A model generated the notes under the pieces. It had not been told where the DNA came from. It worked only from the letters and a program-made list of their open reading frames with translations, and made no database searches. Below, one piece after another: positions 45,265-54,988 of a DNA stretch of 64,000 nt. The DNA is taken from the NCBI GenBank assembly GCA_027946355.1, contig JAPEUS010000014.1, forward strand, positions 62,001-126,000, read 5' to 3'. A program made the position numbers and the translations under genes. Source of the DNA: Collariella sp. IMI 366227 (lineage: Eukaryota > Ascomycota > Sordariomycetes > Sordariales > Chaetomiaceae). The first letter of the stretch is position 1. The number at the start of each line of letters is the position of its first letter.

Positions 45265-47262
45265 ACCGCTTTGGCTAGCCACTCCTGAAACCCCCTTGTC
45301 GCTGGCCTCGGTTGGTAGTCCCTTATACCTCTCCCCGTCATAGGTGTTATCAATAGCCTTCGAAAAACGCTGCGCCTTTATAACAGTAAGCCTCTTTGCA
45401 TTCCCCGAAATGTTCCTTGCCACAAACCCATCCACCTCCCGCACCAACTCCCTTCGCCTCTTCCGCCCCGCGGCATCATACCCCCTTTCCACCACACACA
45501 ACACACAATTACACTCAACCCTCCCAAGTCGTCATCAGCGCCCTCTGCTTTGCCTCATAGTCACTCAACTCATCATATGCATGAAAGATCTCCCCTTCAG
45601 CCACAATGTCCCTTGTAGCTCGAATCACCATCAAATCCCCAACGTACTCCTTCCCGGCGTTAGCGACGAACGATTGGATGATGTATGCAGTCAGGATCCA
45701 AAGCCCGGCGCTGCCTTCTTTGCCAAACTGACTCACCGGGCCAAACGCGTTGTGAGATACGATGTCGTTCACCCGCAAGGTGTTGACAGTTGGGCCATCC
45801 TTTGTCATCAGGGGCAAAGGTGTGCTGTTGGTGTTGGGTTGGCAGTCCTTGTAGAGATCCATAGCTTTATCAAGCTGCGAGGGATTAATTGATCAGCTTC
45901 TGCGCAATGGCTTTGCTCAAGCCGACAGGTGATGCTCGGATCTGATCATCACACACTCGTACTCGGCAGGGCGCGCCAAGATCACCAGGCCCTCCAAGCG
46001 TCCGCTTGTTAGGTCATGGCTGTTAGGGAAGAGAATTCGTGGCCGAAGACGACGCAGAAGGCTTTCTCGCAGAAAATGATTTTGCCGGTTGGGACGTCGT
46101 GGGTTGCAAAGAGACCGAGTCCACGGCCTGGGCTGGATGATATCCTGGTGTTGAGGGGGAAAGATGCGACGTCGACCCGGGGATGGGTGGGGGACAGGCT
46201 GGCTTTGATCTTCTTTAGGCTGTATGAGCCTACTTCTTGCTCGCGGAGGCGTGTGTTAAACTTGTGTAAGAAGGCGTGTGCATTTTTGTTTTCGGGCATT
46301 AGCTGCAGTCGTTTTTTAAAGAAGTTCGTTGCCTTCTTGTAGTTGCCTTGGTTGTATGCGGCAGAACCGGCGCGGAAGTAAGCCTTGCTATCGAGGTCTT
46401 TGAAGCGCTGGTTTAATCTGCCAAGGAGGGGAAGATATGGCATCAATTTTTCCTTCTTCAAGACGGCCCAGGAGAAGATAGACGAGGACTCTGTTGCGGG
46501 ATAGGTCTCGAGTCAGGTTGGGGTGAGTATCGAAAAGAGCTTCTTGTCGGGCAACCTTCAGGCCCTCTGTGTAATAAGCGTGGGTCAACGGCAGGTTCTG
46601 CTCTGCAAGAACCGCGTTGTCTTTGTTTTTAAGATACCGTACCGGCTCCTCAGCTGCCATCAAGTCCTAGACCGAAGTCAGACTGCTGTTGCCAACTTTG
46701 CCTCTGCAGAAAAGCAAATTGGAAGGGTGTTTGATCCGAATGGTCGCTTCACCATGCTCAGTGAGGGTAAAATACGGGTTCTTGATCACAAAAGCAGACG
46801 CCAATTCTAACATGTCCTCGCCATCTCTCGACATGTGCAGACACACCTCCAAGCGCTCTGTCTCGGTCTCTCCTTCGTCTTGCACCATGGTCCATGACCT
46901 GGCCGTGAGTGTGACCACCGGGCTGGCGAGCTTGACGACGAGTCGATGGCCACGATGATGTATCTCTATTTGGAGATCGGCGAGTTTCATGGGTTGTAAA
47001 TCCTGAAATGAAACGGTGCAGGGCGGACATGCTTGTTCCACTGCATAATTGGAGAGTACCACGGCTAGAACCTTCCGCCTGTGTTGTTTCAGGCTCAAGG
47101 GCACTGCCAATGTTTCTCATAAAAAGATGCGCATGTTGCTTGGCTAATGGCGGCTCTCGAGTCTTGGTTCTCGGGCATGGCCTGCAAGTGCAGAACATTT
47201 CTTCAGTCGGTCCTGGACGGTGTTCCGGATGCGCTCTGCTTCCTGATCGCTAAGAAAAAAAA
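45265..47262 (-). pseudogene. TPR/SET-domain protein, decayed
   Basis: Resembles fungal TPR-SET proteins (putative lysine methyltransferases). A splice acceptor near 47258 precedes SDQEAERIRNTVQDRLKKCS; further pieces follow in several frames. They are PPLAKQHAHLFMRNIG, an Ile/Val-rich middle (46667-47080), a TAG in SLTSV-stop-DLMAAEEP, then the TPR part (NAVLAEQNLPLTHAYYTEGL; YFRAGSAAYNQGNYKKATNF). The SET start is RISSSPGRGLGLFATHDVPT. The middle of SET is disrupted, and the SET end (AGLWILTAYIIQSFVANAGK, EYVGDLMVIRATRDI, IFHAYDE) ends near 45265 after another shift. The diagnostic NHSCxPN motif that binds S-adenosylmethionine reads IQSFVAN. Several frameshifts, a stop and loss of the core motif together mark it as a pseudogene rather than a sequencing artefact. 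Confidence 0.75.
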
Positions 47263-47566
47263 TGTTTACTTCGGTCTGAAAGCCCATTTTAAGGTTTCGA
47301 GTCCCGTACGAGTGCCGCTGCTGTCGTAACCAGCACTGATACCCTCGAGATATAACCTAGTTGACAGTAGCCGCTTTCTTTGCTCTCACATAAATATGTG
47401 CACCAAGTGGTTGAAGCTGTCGTTTTGCGCCGGAATGGAGGAAGATGAGAGTTTTGTAAAATCCCAGGAAAGGGCTTGTACGCTCACAAAGACTTCATCA
47501 ACAAACACTCGGACTTGGGGGCCGTAACGTTATCCCCAACGTTGAAGGCTTGCCAGAGAGTCTGTG

Positions 47567-48149
47567 TTACATCCCCTGTCGGCCAACAGTCAGCCAGGAT
47601 TGGAACACCAGCATAGAAACGGCAAATGACTCAAGCACCGATAATTCTGCAGAGTTACGCGCTCTCTTCTTTAAAAAACCTTCCGCGTCCACAAACCCAG
47701 CTGTTGACTTATACAGCACCAAACCCCGGCTCGGCTGCCCCTGACGAACAGCTTCCACATGTCCCCGTTGCTGCCGCCTATCCTCGAGCCGCATTTCCCT
47801 TTCTATCCTGTTCCAAAACCTCTCATCCTCTCTTCTGCTCTCCACAACCTGCTCTTCGCCCCCCAACTTCTCCAGATCCAGCCCTCCCATGAGTTTCATC
47901 CCTTGACTGTCTTCCCCTGCCAGCGCCAGTGCCAATACCAACAGCCATATCCACCTCCCTTACCCCTCCCCCCTCTTCTCTATACCTCCTTCTCTCCCTC
48001 CCTCGCCGTCTGAAAACACACGACGCTGCACACGACCGGCCACAGATGATGGCGATGAGCGAGTAGAACACGAGGAGGATCACTACAATGTCGGCTGCTT
48101 TGTTGCGGATGCCTGTGTGGCTGTTTTCGGTGGGGCGGGTGGTGTTCAT
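47567..48149 (-). CDS. Small single-pass membrane protein, unknown function
   Basis: Start at 48149: MNTTRPTENSHTGIRNKAAD, then one hydrophobic helix (IVVILLVFYSLIAIICG) and a cysteine/arginine stretch (RSCAASCVFRRRGRERRR). The frame changes at the C4 run 47914-47917. It continues EDSQGMKLMGGLDLEKLGGE and FWNRIEREMRLEDRRQQRGH, and ends LTVGRQGM at 47567. The restored length is about 193 residues. No known domain. The N-terminal anchor plus a charged cytosolic tail is clear; the join is inferred from composition. Confidence 0.45.
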
Positions 48150-48690
48150 GGTGTGTTTTTGGTGTGGAAGCTGGTTGCTTGGTTTCTTGAGTAGACTGCC
48201 TTTTTGGTGATGGTTGGTATGCGTCTGGGTAATGGGTGCTGTCCTTGAGGATGTGTGGCGAGGTAAAAGGGGTTTCAAGGATTCTCATAGTGAGTTTGAT
48301 GCGCGCGCAAGGAAGAGGCAGGAGAACAGAGAGAAACTGGTGATATTGTTGTTTTGTTGGATGTTGGCGAGCGAGGAATTAAGCCGCCTACAAAGCCAAA
48401 AGGTGTGGGCAATGTGGGGCGGTCTGGTCGGCAGATGGCTGCGTGGGCGGTCAGCCCCGCAGCCGCAACAGAGTTCCTTCCGGTTGGGGCGCATCGTGGT
48501 GACATGGTCTGCCAGCTGGACTGAGAGTTGATCACAAGCGACCCTTTGTCGACAATAGTACCTTAGGTGTTTTTTGACTTGGGATCCAGAGCCTCTAGCT
48601 GGCTGATAAGAGCAGTTGCTTACACTCGTAGTGTCTGAGATAATTCCACTGATTCTTACGTAGACAATGTCAGAGGGGGAGAGGAAACGG
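48150..48690. other. Intergenic before LINE D
   Basis: No gene seen. The 5' boundary of LINE D lies somewhere between about 48690 and 48860. Confidence 0.4.
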
Positions 48691-48861
48691 GAATGTAAAC
48701 ACGCTGCTTAAATGGCTTCGCTCTGTTTGTATCGCGCCAGTTCTTTTCCTGGCAAAGGACGGACGGCTGTCCGTCGTAATGGATCTGAGAATTCCTAAGG
48801 CGAGCTCTCATATGTAAAAGATCAATGCCCTCCGCGACGAACTCCAAGGGATATATTGCCA

Positions 48862-51371
48862 AGGTGAAAGCACTCCTCACAAGAAGGCGAACTGCGGATT
48901 CAGCTCTCCCTGGTGGACTCCGGAGGTCGAGCAAACAGCTCGAGAGGCGAGGAGAGCCGAGAGACTAGCCAGACAGGCCCACACAGACTACCACCAGGAG
49001 GAACTAAACAAGAGGCTCAAGGAACGTACTAGAGCTATCCAGAAGGCCCGGACAAGAACTTGGAGGGATGGGATTCAGGAGGCAAGCGAGGCGAAGAAGC
49101 CGGACAAGATGTGGGCGTTCGAGAGATGGGCCAGACTACGGAGCTTTCTACCACCAGAACCTCCGAGGCTGCCAGCATTCAGAGACGCCTCGGGACAGAT
49201 AACAGCTACGGACCACAGCCAGAAGGCCGAGGCTCTAGCTGGGAGGTTCTTTCCAAACCCTCCAGCTAACCTTACCGACATCCAAGACCAAGCTTTCCGT
49301 GATGACTGGGAGCCAAGGTTCAGTGTCCAACAGAGGGTAACACCGGCCGAAGTTGCGCAAGCAATGAGAAAGGCGAGCCCCTGGAAAGCACCGGGCGAAG
49401 ACTTGCTTCCTACAGGCTTCTTGAAAGCGTGCGGGAAGCCGCTGGCCAACGTACTGGCTATACTAGCTACAAGGTGTCTGCAGTTGGGATGGTTTCCGAG
49501 CCGGTTCAAGAGAGCAAAGACCGTGGTTCTGCCAAAGCCGGGCAAAACTCCGCTAGCTTATCAGACACCAGGTGGTTATAGGCCGATCGCTTTACTACCA
49601 ACCCTCGGGAAAATAATAGAGTCGGTGGTGGCTGAGAAGGTTACCCAAGCCGCAGAGACCAACGGCCTACTTCCGGACGAACAAATGGGCAACAGAGCAC
49701 ACCGGTCAACAGAGCTCGCGGTCCGACTAGTAGTAGCTCAGGTCCAAGAAGCGTGGAGGCAGAAAGCAACAGCATCGCTACTCCAGCTGGACATCTCAGG
49801 AGCCTTCGACACGGTTAACCATCCCCGACTACTTGCCACTCTTCGAGAGTTGGGCTTTCCAAAATGGTTGGTCCTATGGATACAAGACTGGCTAACCGGA
49901 CGGGAGGCAACCCTTCACTTTGACGGCCAGGCAGCCTCCCCGACAGCCATACGGGCTGGAGTGCCTCAGGGTTCTCCCCTTTCTCCGGCTCTTTTCATTC
50001 TCTATATCGCCTCTCTATACAAGCAGCTGAAAGAACAGCACCCCCATCTAGCGATAGCAGGCTTTGCAGATGACACCAATCTCTTAGTCTTTGGCCGAGA
50101 CCCGGAGACCAACGTCCGACAGCTGGAGGCGGCCTGGGAGACATGTCTGCGGTGGGCGGACACCCGAGGGATGGCATTTGCTCCCGAGAAGAGCGAACTG
50201 ATTCACTTCAACAAGGGACGACGGCAGTGGACCAACCAGCTCGATCTTGCCCAGCCGGGGAGAGGCACCAGTCCAGTGAAGCCGACAGAATCAGCCAGGT
50301 TCCTAGGTGTCTGGCTGGACTGGAGGCTCAACTGGAAAGCTCACCTGAGGGCAGTGGAACGGAAACTGGTGACCCAAAGCTATGCTCTGTCAAGAATCGC
50401 AGCCAAGACGTGGGGACTGGGTCTGGCTAAGGCACGGGAGGTGTACTCAAAATGCATCCGGTCGGCGCTAGCTTATGGGGCTTCATCTTTCCACATCCCC
50501 ACAGAAAAAGGAGGCAAGCCAGCAACGAAGGGGATCACCAAGGATCTTGGGAAGGCTCAAAACTCCTGCTTGCGGATCGTGGCAGGAGCTTTCAAGTCCA
50601 CTCCAATCCGCAATCTTGAGACAGAAACATGGGTGCCGCCATTAGACCTATACCTCAACAAACGACTCGCCGACTTCGAAACCAGGCTTCAACAACCCGC
50701 TCTCGATAACGGCCAGGGAGGCAAAAAGGCCCCAGGGACCATTGTCCATACAGCTTGCAGCAAGATACGCCGGAGGTTTTCCTTAAGGCCGAGCAACAGG
50801 GGCCGACCACGGGCCTTAAGGCCACAGAGGCCGACAGCGGTAGAAGAGGCCGCAGGACTAATAGCGCGTTGGACCGGGGGAACCACCGACACGGACAGGG
50901 TAGTCGAGGAGGCTTGGAGAGAGAGATGGCTAAAGGAACGAGACGGTCGGGCGACGACGAGACCAGCGGATGACCTCGACCACCAACGGGAGACTCTATT
51001 CAAGGACAAGAGTCTTAAGAAGCACGAGGGACTGAGCAAAGCGAAGAGCTCGTTGTTGGTCCAGGTCCGAACTGGGGACATAGGCCTCCGGGACTTCTTG
51101 TTCAAACGGGGAGTCCCAAGTGTGCTGACGCCCTGCTGTGAGTGTGGGGAAGGGCGGGGAGACTGTCGAACACCTGGTGATGTGGTGTTTGACCCCACCG
51201 TTGACCCGGACGTGGGAGAGAACAGAAGTCAGGACGCGACGGGACTTTTACTCTGTTCTACAGGGTGCCAGTCCTTCGACTGCTCGGCTGACGAGAAGGA
51301 TACTGGGCTGGCTGATGGATTCAGGAAGACTGCCGATGTACAGCTTGGCTAGGAAGCTCGAGCTGGAGTAG
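48862..51371 (+). CDS. LINE D reverse transcriptase ORF (one frameshift)
   Basis: Open from NCGFSSPWWTPEVEQTARE (about 48885) without an own ATG until 49109. Reverse transcriptase blocks are intact: ASPWKAPGEDLLPTGFL, GGYRPIALLPTLGKIIESVV, HRSTELAVRLV, LQLDISGAFDTVNHPRLL, RAGVPQGSPLSPALFILYIA and GFADDTNLLVFG (the FADD active-site box), then FLGVWLDWRLNWKAHL. Near the end the given frame becomes nonsense after a G4 run at 51156-51159. Dropping one G restores ECGEGRETVEHLVMWCL (CCxC...HxxxxC finger) and the terminal LARKLELE at 51371. Lacking endonuclease it could not act alone, but the RT core looks recent. Confidence 0.88.
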
Positions 51372-51560
51372 GCAATCTGACTCTGACCCGTCGAAGGCCA
51401 AGAGGCCTTCTCTTTTTGTATTTCGCAGGCTCATTCACTGATTTCTTTCCTCAATCGTCGGTATAGGTTTTTCACCCGGCCCGCAAGGGCGCGGTTTTCC
51501 TGTACAGTAAATAGCGGAGGGTCCGACATGCCCGCAGGGCACAGCGGCGTAGGAATAATA
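51179..51560 (+). repeat. Shared LINE 3' end (third copy of the 27557 / 38500 repeat)
   Basis: Last coding residues, 3' UTR and AAT tail; about 95% like copies A and B by eye over 340-400 bp. Confidence 0.9.
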
Positions 51561-51577
51561 ATATTGCCAAGGTTGGA

Positions 51578-51585
51578 AACTAAAA
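51578..51585. repeat. Target-site duplication, left (AACTAAAA)
   Basis: Perfect 8-bp match to 52995-53002 flanking the TIR element. Confidence 0.85.
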
Positions 51586-51680
51586 GGCAATTGATAGGCG
51601 GGCATGGCACAATTGACACGGGGCATGGCACTTATGCGGGCATGGCAATTTGGAGGTTCCTATTGGCTCAAAACTTTCTG
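51586..51680 (+). repeat. Left terminal inverted repeat
   Basis: Matches the reverse complement of 52900-52994. Contains three GGGCATGGCA boxes spaced 21 and 17 bp, and ends around TCCTATTGGCTCAAAA. Confidence 0.88.
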
Positions 51681-51812
51681 TTAGGCAGGGGCCTACCACA
51701 TCAAAATTCTGCTGTATCCTCTCCCCATATGCCAGCTGCCAGGTGTCTGTCAACTCGAAAAATGTCTATGTCACCGTTGTTCTTCACGTCTTCACATGCC
51801 ATCCATTGCGTT

Positions 51813-52139
51813 ATGGCTCGCATTCCCAACAGCTCCCGAAAGCGATTGCGATCTAGACACGATAGCGCCAACCCAGGGAACACGCTATCTCGACCAAGGC
51901 GCGGCAGGGGCCGGCCTCCCGGGAGCAGGAATAAGTCAACACTAGCTCAATTAAAGGCACAGGCGATGGTCCAAAGGGAAGGCGGTCAGTCTCTACCGAC
52001 TCGTGGGGGGGGCGTGCGGCGGCCAAAATACAGCACCTGGGCCAGGAAAGGCAGCAGGCGTACGCGCAAGTGGTCCGAAGACTCAACCGAGCGTACGGAG
52101 ACGAAGATCTCAATGGGAATGCGTGCTGAGCAGCAGTGA
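51813..52139 (+). CDS. AT-hook ORF inside the TIR element
   Basis: 108 residues from ATG 51813 (MARIPNSSRKRLRSRHDSAN), very basic, with an AT-hook-like motif RRGRGRPPGSRNKSTLAQLK and stop at 52139. AT-hooks bind AT-rich minor groove, and many fungal element proteins carry one near the N-terminus. It may be the N-terminal remnant of the transposase or a chance open frame; expression is unknown. Confidence 0.45.
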   Translation: MARIPNSSRKRLRSRHDSANPGNTLSRPRRGRGRPPGSRNKSTLAQLKAQAMVQREGGQSLPTRGGGVRRPKYSTWARKGSRRTRKWSEDSTERTETKISMGMRAEQQ

Positions 52140-52899
52140 TAAAGAGGTCTTGCATACTACAAGATCTACTCGACGCAGAGGGGGTGTATGATATTAGCTA
52201 GCTAGTTGTTCTGGAAATGTCAGGCAGGGCCTTCAGGGCCTGCAACAGTGAGGGTGATTGTCCTGGAGGATTTCCTTTGTTTGGGCAGCCTGTCAAAAAC
52301 CGGCCCCGTGGCCCCCATTTCTGATGTTCTTTCCTTTCCTCTCCAGTTTTGCTGTCTTAGTTATTTGAGATCAGTGTTCTCTGGTATTGTCCCAGCTGCA
52401 TTTGACTTGCCGTGACAGCAAACCCAGGACCGGTAAGACCGTGGAAGGAGCATAGAGGGGACAAGCCCTGACCCCAGAGGGGATCTCTCCTTTCCCTCCT
52501 CAAATGTCAACTCTTTGAGCTAGCAGGAGATACTGAATAAACTACCTCTCTCTCAACCGCTCTGCGATACCCAAGGAACTCAGTGACGATTCCATCGTGC
52601 TTGACGCCTTTGGAGTATTCCCTCACAGGAGGATAACTGCAAGGCCAGGAATATCAGATTGGAACTTAGATATTCCTCCTGAAGGATCAGTTACCTTCAG
52701 AGGTAACACAAAATGTTATGTTTGCTCACTACTGCTCTGCAAGCTCTTCACCTATCGTATCTGCACATCTACGTTGACGACCTTGCCCTGTGTTACCTCA
52801 CAATGCTCTGAAGACAATCTTGGAAGGCAGCAGAGATCGTGTTAGTGTTAGTGACTTGGCCTTAACCGCTTTTAGTGGGGTGATGGTGACAGCTGTCTA

Positions 52900-52994
52900 A
52901 AATTTTGAGCCAATAGGAGCCTCCAAATTGCCATGCCCGCGTACGGAGTGCCATGCCCCCGTATCAATTGTGCCATGCCCGCCTATCAATTGCC
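52900..52994 (-). repeat. Right terminal inverted repeat
   Basis: Inverted partner of 51586-51680, with the same three boxes and the terminal CAATTGCC. Confidence 0.88.
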
Positions 52995-53002
52995 AACTAA
53001 AA
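52995..53002. repeat. Target-site duplication, right (AACTAAAA)
   Basis: Perfect 8-bp match to 51578-51585. Confidence 0.85.
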
Positions 53003-53869
53003 ATTCACACCTCATATCACAGGTCTGAGTAATTAGGAGATTCCAAACCTTCGAAGGCCCCTGACCTTTAGCCGCGTTCCAAGAAGGCATATGGTTTTCG
53101 GAAGAAAGTTTGTTCGGAGAAAAGTCAGAAAACTGACTCGAGTGGTTGAACATCGTGCCCTCTCTCTTTCTCTCCTGAAGCTTGCGATGTCGACCCTGGT
53201 TCCTTGTCAAATATCTTCCATCCCTCCCGCCATGGTATTCTAGCGGCTGGCAGAAATAGTTATTACAATCTCGCATGCGTGGCTCTGGCTTATTCGCCAA
53301 TGGTGGTGAGCTCAGGTGTGAGCTAGAGTTGGTTCACCTTTTGGTGACCCCCGCCAAGTTTTTTGGCCCGTCGGGGTCAAGGGGCCAAGGACTGCGACCT
53401 GCCTTCTCGTAACACCAGCCTATTACCAACCGGTATCTATGTGTGAACGCAATGTGGTGGAGCTTCTACTCGTCGACCAGCCCAACATTCGAGGTTCCTA
53501 CGCCGACACTTGATGCCGGCATCTCGCCGCAGGGCGCGTGTGTGGGAGGGATGTTCATGTACCTCGGTTCGCTTCTTTCTGCACCATCGCGCCGATTCCC
53601 CTCTCGGGAAGTTCTTGCGAAGTTGCGACTCCTGGAACGCGTCGATGCCTTTCTGCACCTAGCGACGCATCGTTTAACTCTATTCGTGTAGTAATTTCCC
53701 CCTTGCATTGAGAAAGCGTGCGTCACCGTCGAACTTGCAGCAATTTACTTTGAAGAAATGGAGATGATATACCTAAGGGTTCGGCACCTCGGACGGTCGC
53801 ACCCAGGACCTCTGTCGCCCTCCCACCTATCGTTATCATCATCTGGATATTGAGCAACACTTGTTCGGA
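53003..53869. other. Intergenic; boundary of accessory region
   Basis: No supported gene. Promoter of the CE1 esterase expected near the right end. Confidence 0.4.
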
Positions 53870-54831
53870 ATGCTTCACAACTTGTTGGCCACAGTGGCAT
53901 TGATGCTGGGCGTCGGCGGTGTCGCGTCGGCGCAGGCACCACAGAATGCTCTTAAACCCATCTGCAGTTGGGGACCCAACCCCACGAACCTCGAGCTAAA
54001 GGTCTACGTTCCGTCAAAGTTGCCCCCCAAACCGGCCGTCATTCTGGCAGTAAGGCATCCCATGGCAAGGAAAAAGCACAAAAAATCATGCATTAACCAG
54101 GCGGTTACCCACAGATTCACTACTGCGGGGGCACCGGACCCGCGTACGCGAACCTCACCGAATACAGCTCGCTCGCCGATAGCAAGGGCTTCGTCGTGCT
54201 GTACCCCACCACCAACAACGACAACCACTGCTGGGACGTTGCATCTACGCGCTCCCTCACCCGCAACGGCGGCGGTGACAGCACTGGCCTAGCCCACATG
54301 GTCCGCTGGGCCATCCGCAAGTACCGTGCCGACCCGAGAAGAGTCTTTCTCACGGGCATCTCGTCCGGGTGCCTGATGTCCAACGTTATGGCGGCCACAT
54401 ACCCAGACCTTTTTGCCGCCGCCTCGTGCTACTCGGGCGCCGCGGCGGGCTGCCTCGCGGGCTCCCCCGGCTCAAGCCCCGCCACCGCCGACCCGGCCTG
54501 CGGCGCCGGGCGCATCGTCAAGACACCTGCCGAGTGGGCCGCTGTGGCTGGAGACATGTACCCGGGCTACACCGGCGCCTACCCGCGATTCCAGACGTGG
54601 CACGGCGAGGCCGACGATTTTGTCAGCTACCCTAACCTGGCCGAGCAGCTCAAGCAGTGGTCGGCCTTGCTGAGCGTGTCGTTTTCGCACAATGTGACCG
54701 ACACCCCCGAGCCCGGGTACACGAAAATGGTGTATGGGGATGGGACAAAGCTGGTGGGGTATTCGGCTCGGGGAGTTGGGCATGTCGTTCCCGCGCACGA
54801 AACGTCGGATCTGGAGTGGTTTGGTCTTTGA
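53870..54831 (+). CDS. Secreted CE1 esterase (acetylxylan esterase-like)
   Basis: Alpha/beta hydrolase of carbohydrate esterase family 1, which deacetylates xylan or removes feruloyl groups. Exons 53870-54049 and 54115-54831 (intron of 65 nt, phase 0), 298 residues, intact. Signal peptide MLHNLLATVALMLGVGGVAS. The sequence IHYCGGTGPAYANLTEYSSL forms the oxyanion region. Other marks are GFVVLYPTTNNDNHCWDVAS, NGGGDSTGLAHMVRWAI, the nucleophile elbow GISSG and a late GVGHVVP with the catalytic His. There is no CBM1, unlike the related gene at 60834. It is convergent with the FAD monooxygenase. Confidence 0.9.
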
Positions 54832-54988
54832 GGCGCGGGTGGGTTGGGGTTGGAAGATAGTACAATGGGGGGAGGACCTGGCCGTCCTAGCATGTTGATT
54901 GTTCTTACCTACGAAACCCTGGCTGCCTACCTAGGTGTTTATATTTGGTCTTCCCCCGGGCACCCTTCTCACCACCACCCACTCAGAC

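Larger units (their letters stand above)
48690..51560 (+). mobile_element. LINE D: longest copy of the A/B/D non-LTR family, 5'-truncated
   Basis: Retains the linker after the endonuclease, a long reverse transcriptase ORF, a C-terminal zinc-finger-like end, a 3' UTR and an AAT tail (about three units). It is the source of the homology in copies A and B. The endonuclease is missing or unrecognisable. No RNase H is present, unlike LINE C. Immediately downstream is the TIR element at 51586. Confidence 0.88.
51586..52994. mobile_element. 1,409-bp TIR DNA transposon with 8-bp target duplication (hAT- or Mutator-like)
   Basis: Ends are inverted repeats of about 93 bp (51586-51680 and 52900-52994) at roughly 90% identity, both starting GGCAATTGATAGGCGGGCAT. 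The element is flanked by AACTAAAA on both sides, an 8-bp duplication as produced by hAT and some Mutator-like transposases. Each TIR holds GGGCATGGCA three times (left 51600, 51621, 51638; right, inverted, 52929, 52949, 52971), which could be transposase-binding sites. The interior is too short for a full transposase; one ORF (51813-52139) has an AT-hook. Hence probably non-autonomous. Confidence 0.88.

Noticed and set aside
28779..51371. Giant cargo transposon (Starship-type) spanning NLR, helicase and esterase
   Set aside because: No tyrosine-recombinase captain gene or matching ends were found in the window; the LINE and TIR insertions explain the repeats seen.
53290..53400. Possible hairpin around GGTTCACC...GGTGACCC
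   Set aside because: Short and imperfect; no flanking structure or repeat to give it meaning.
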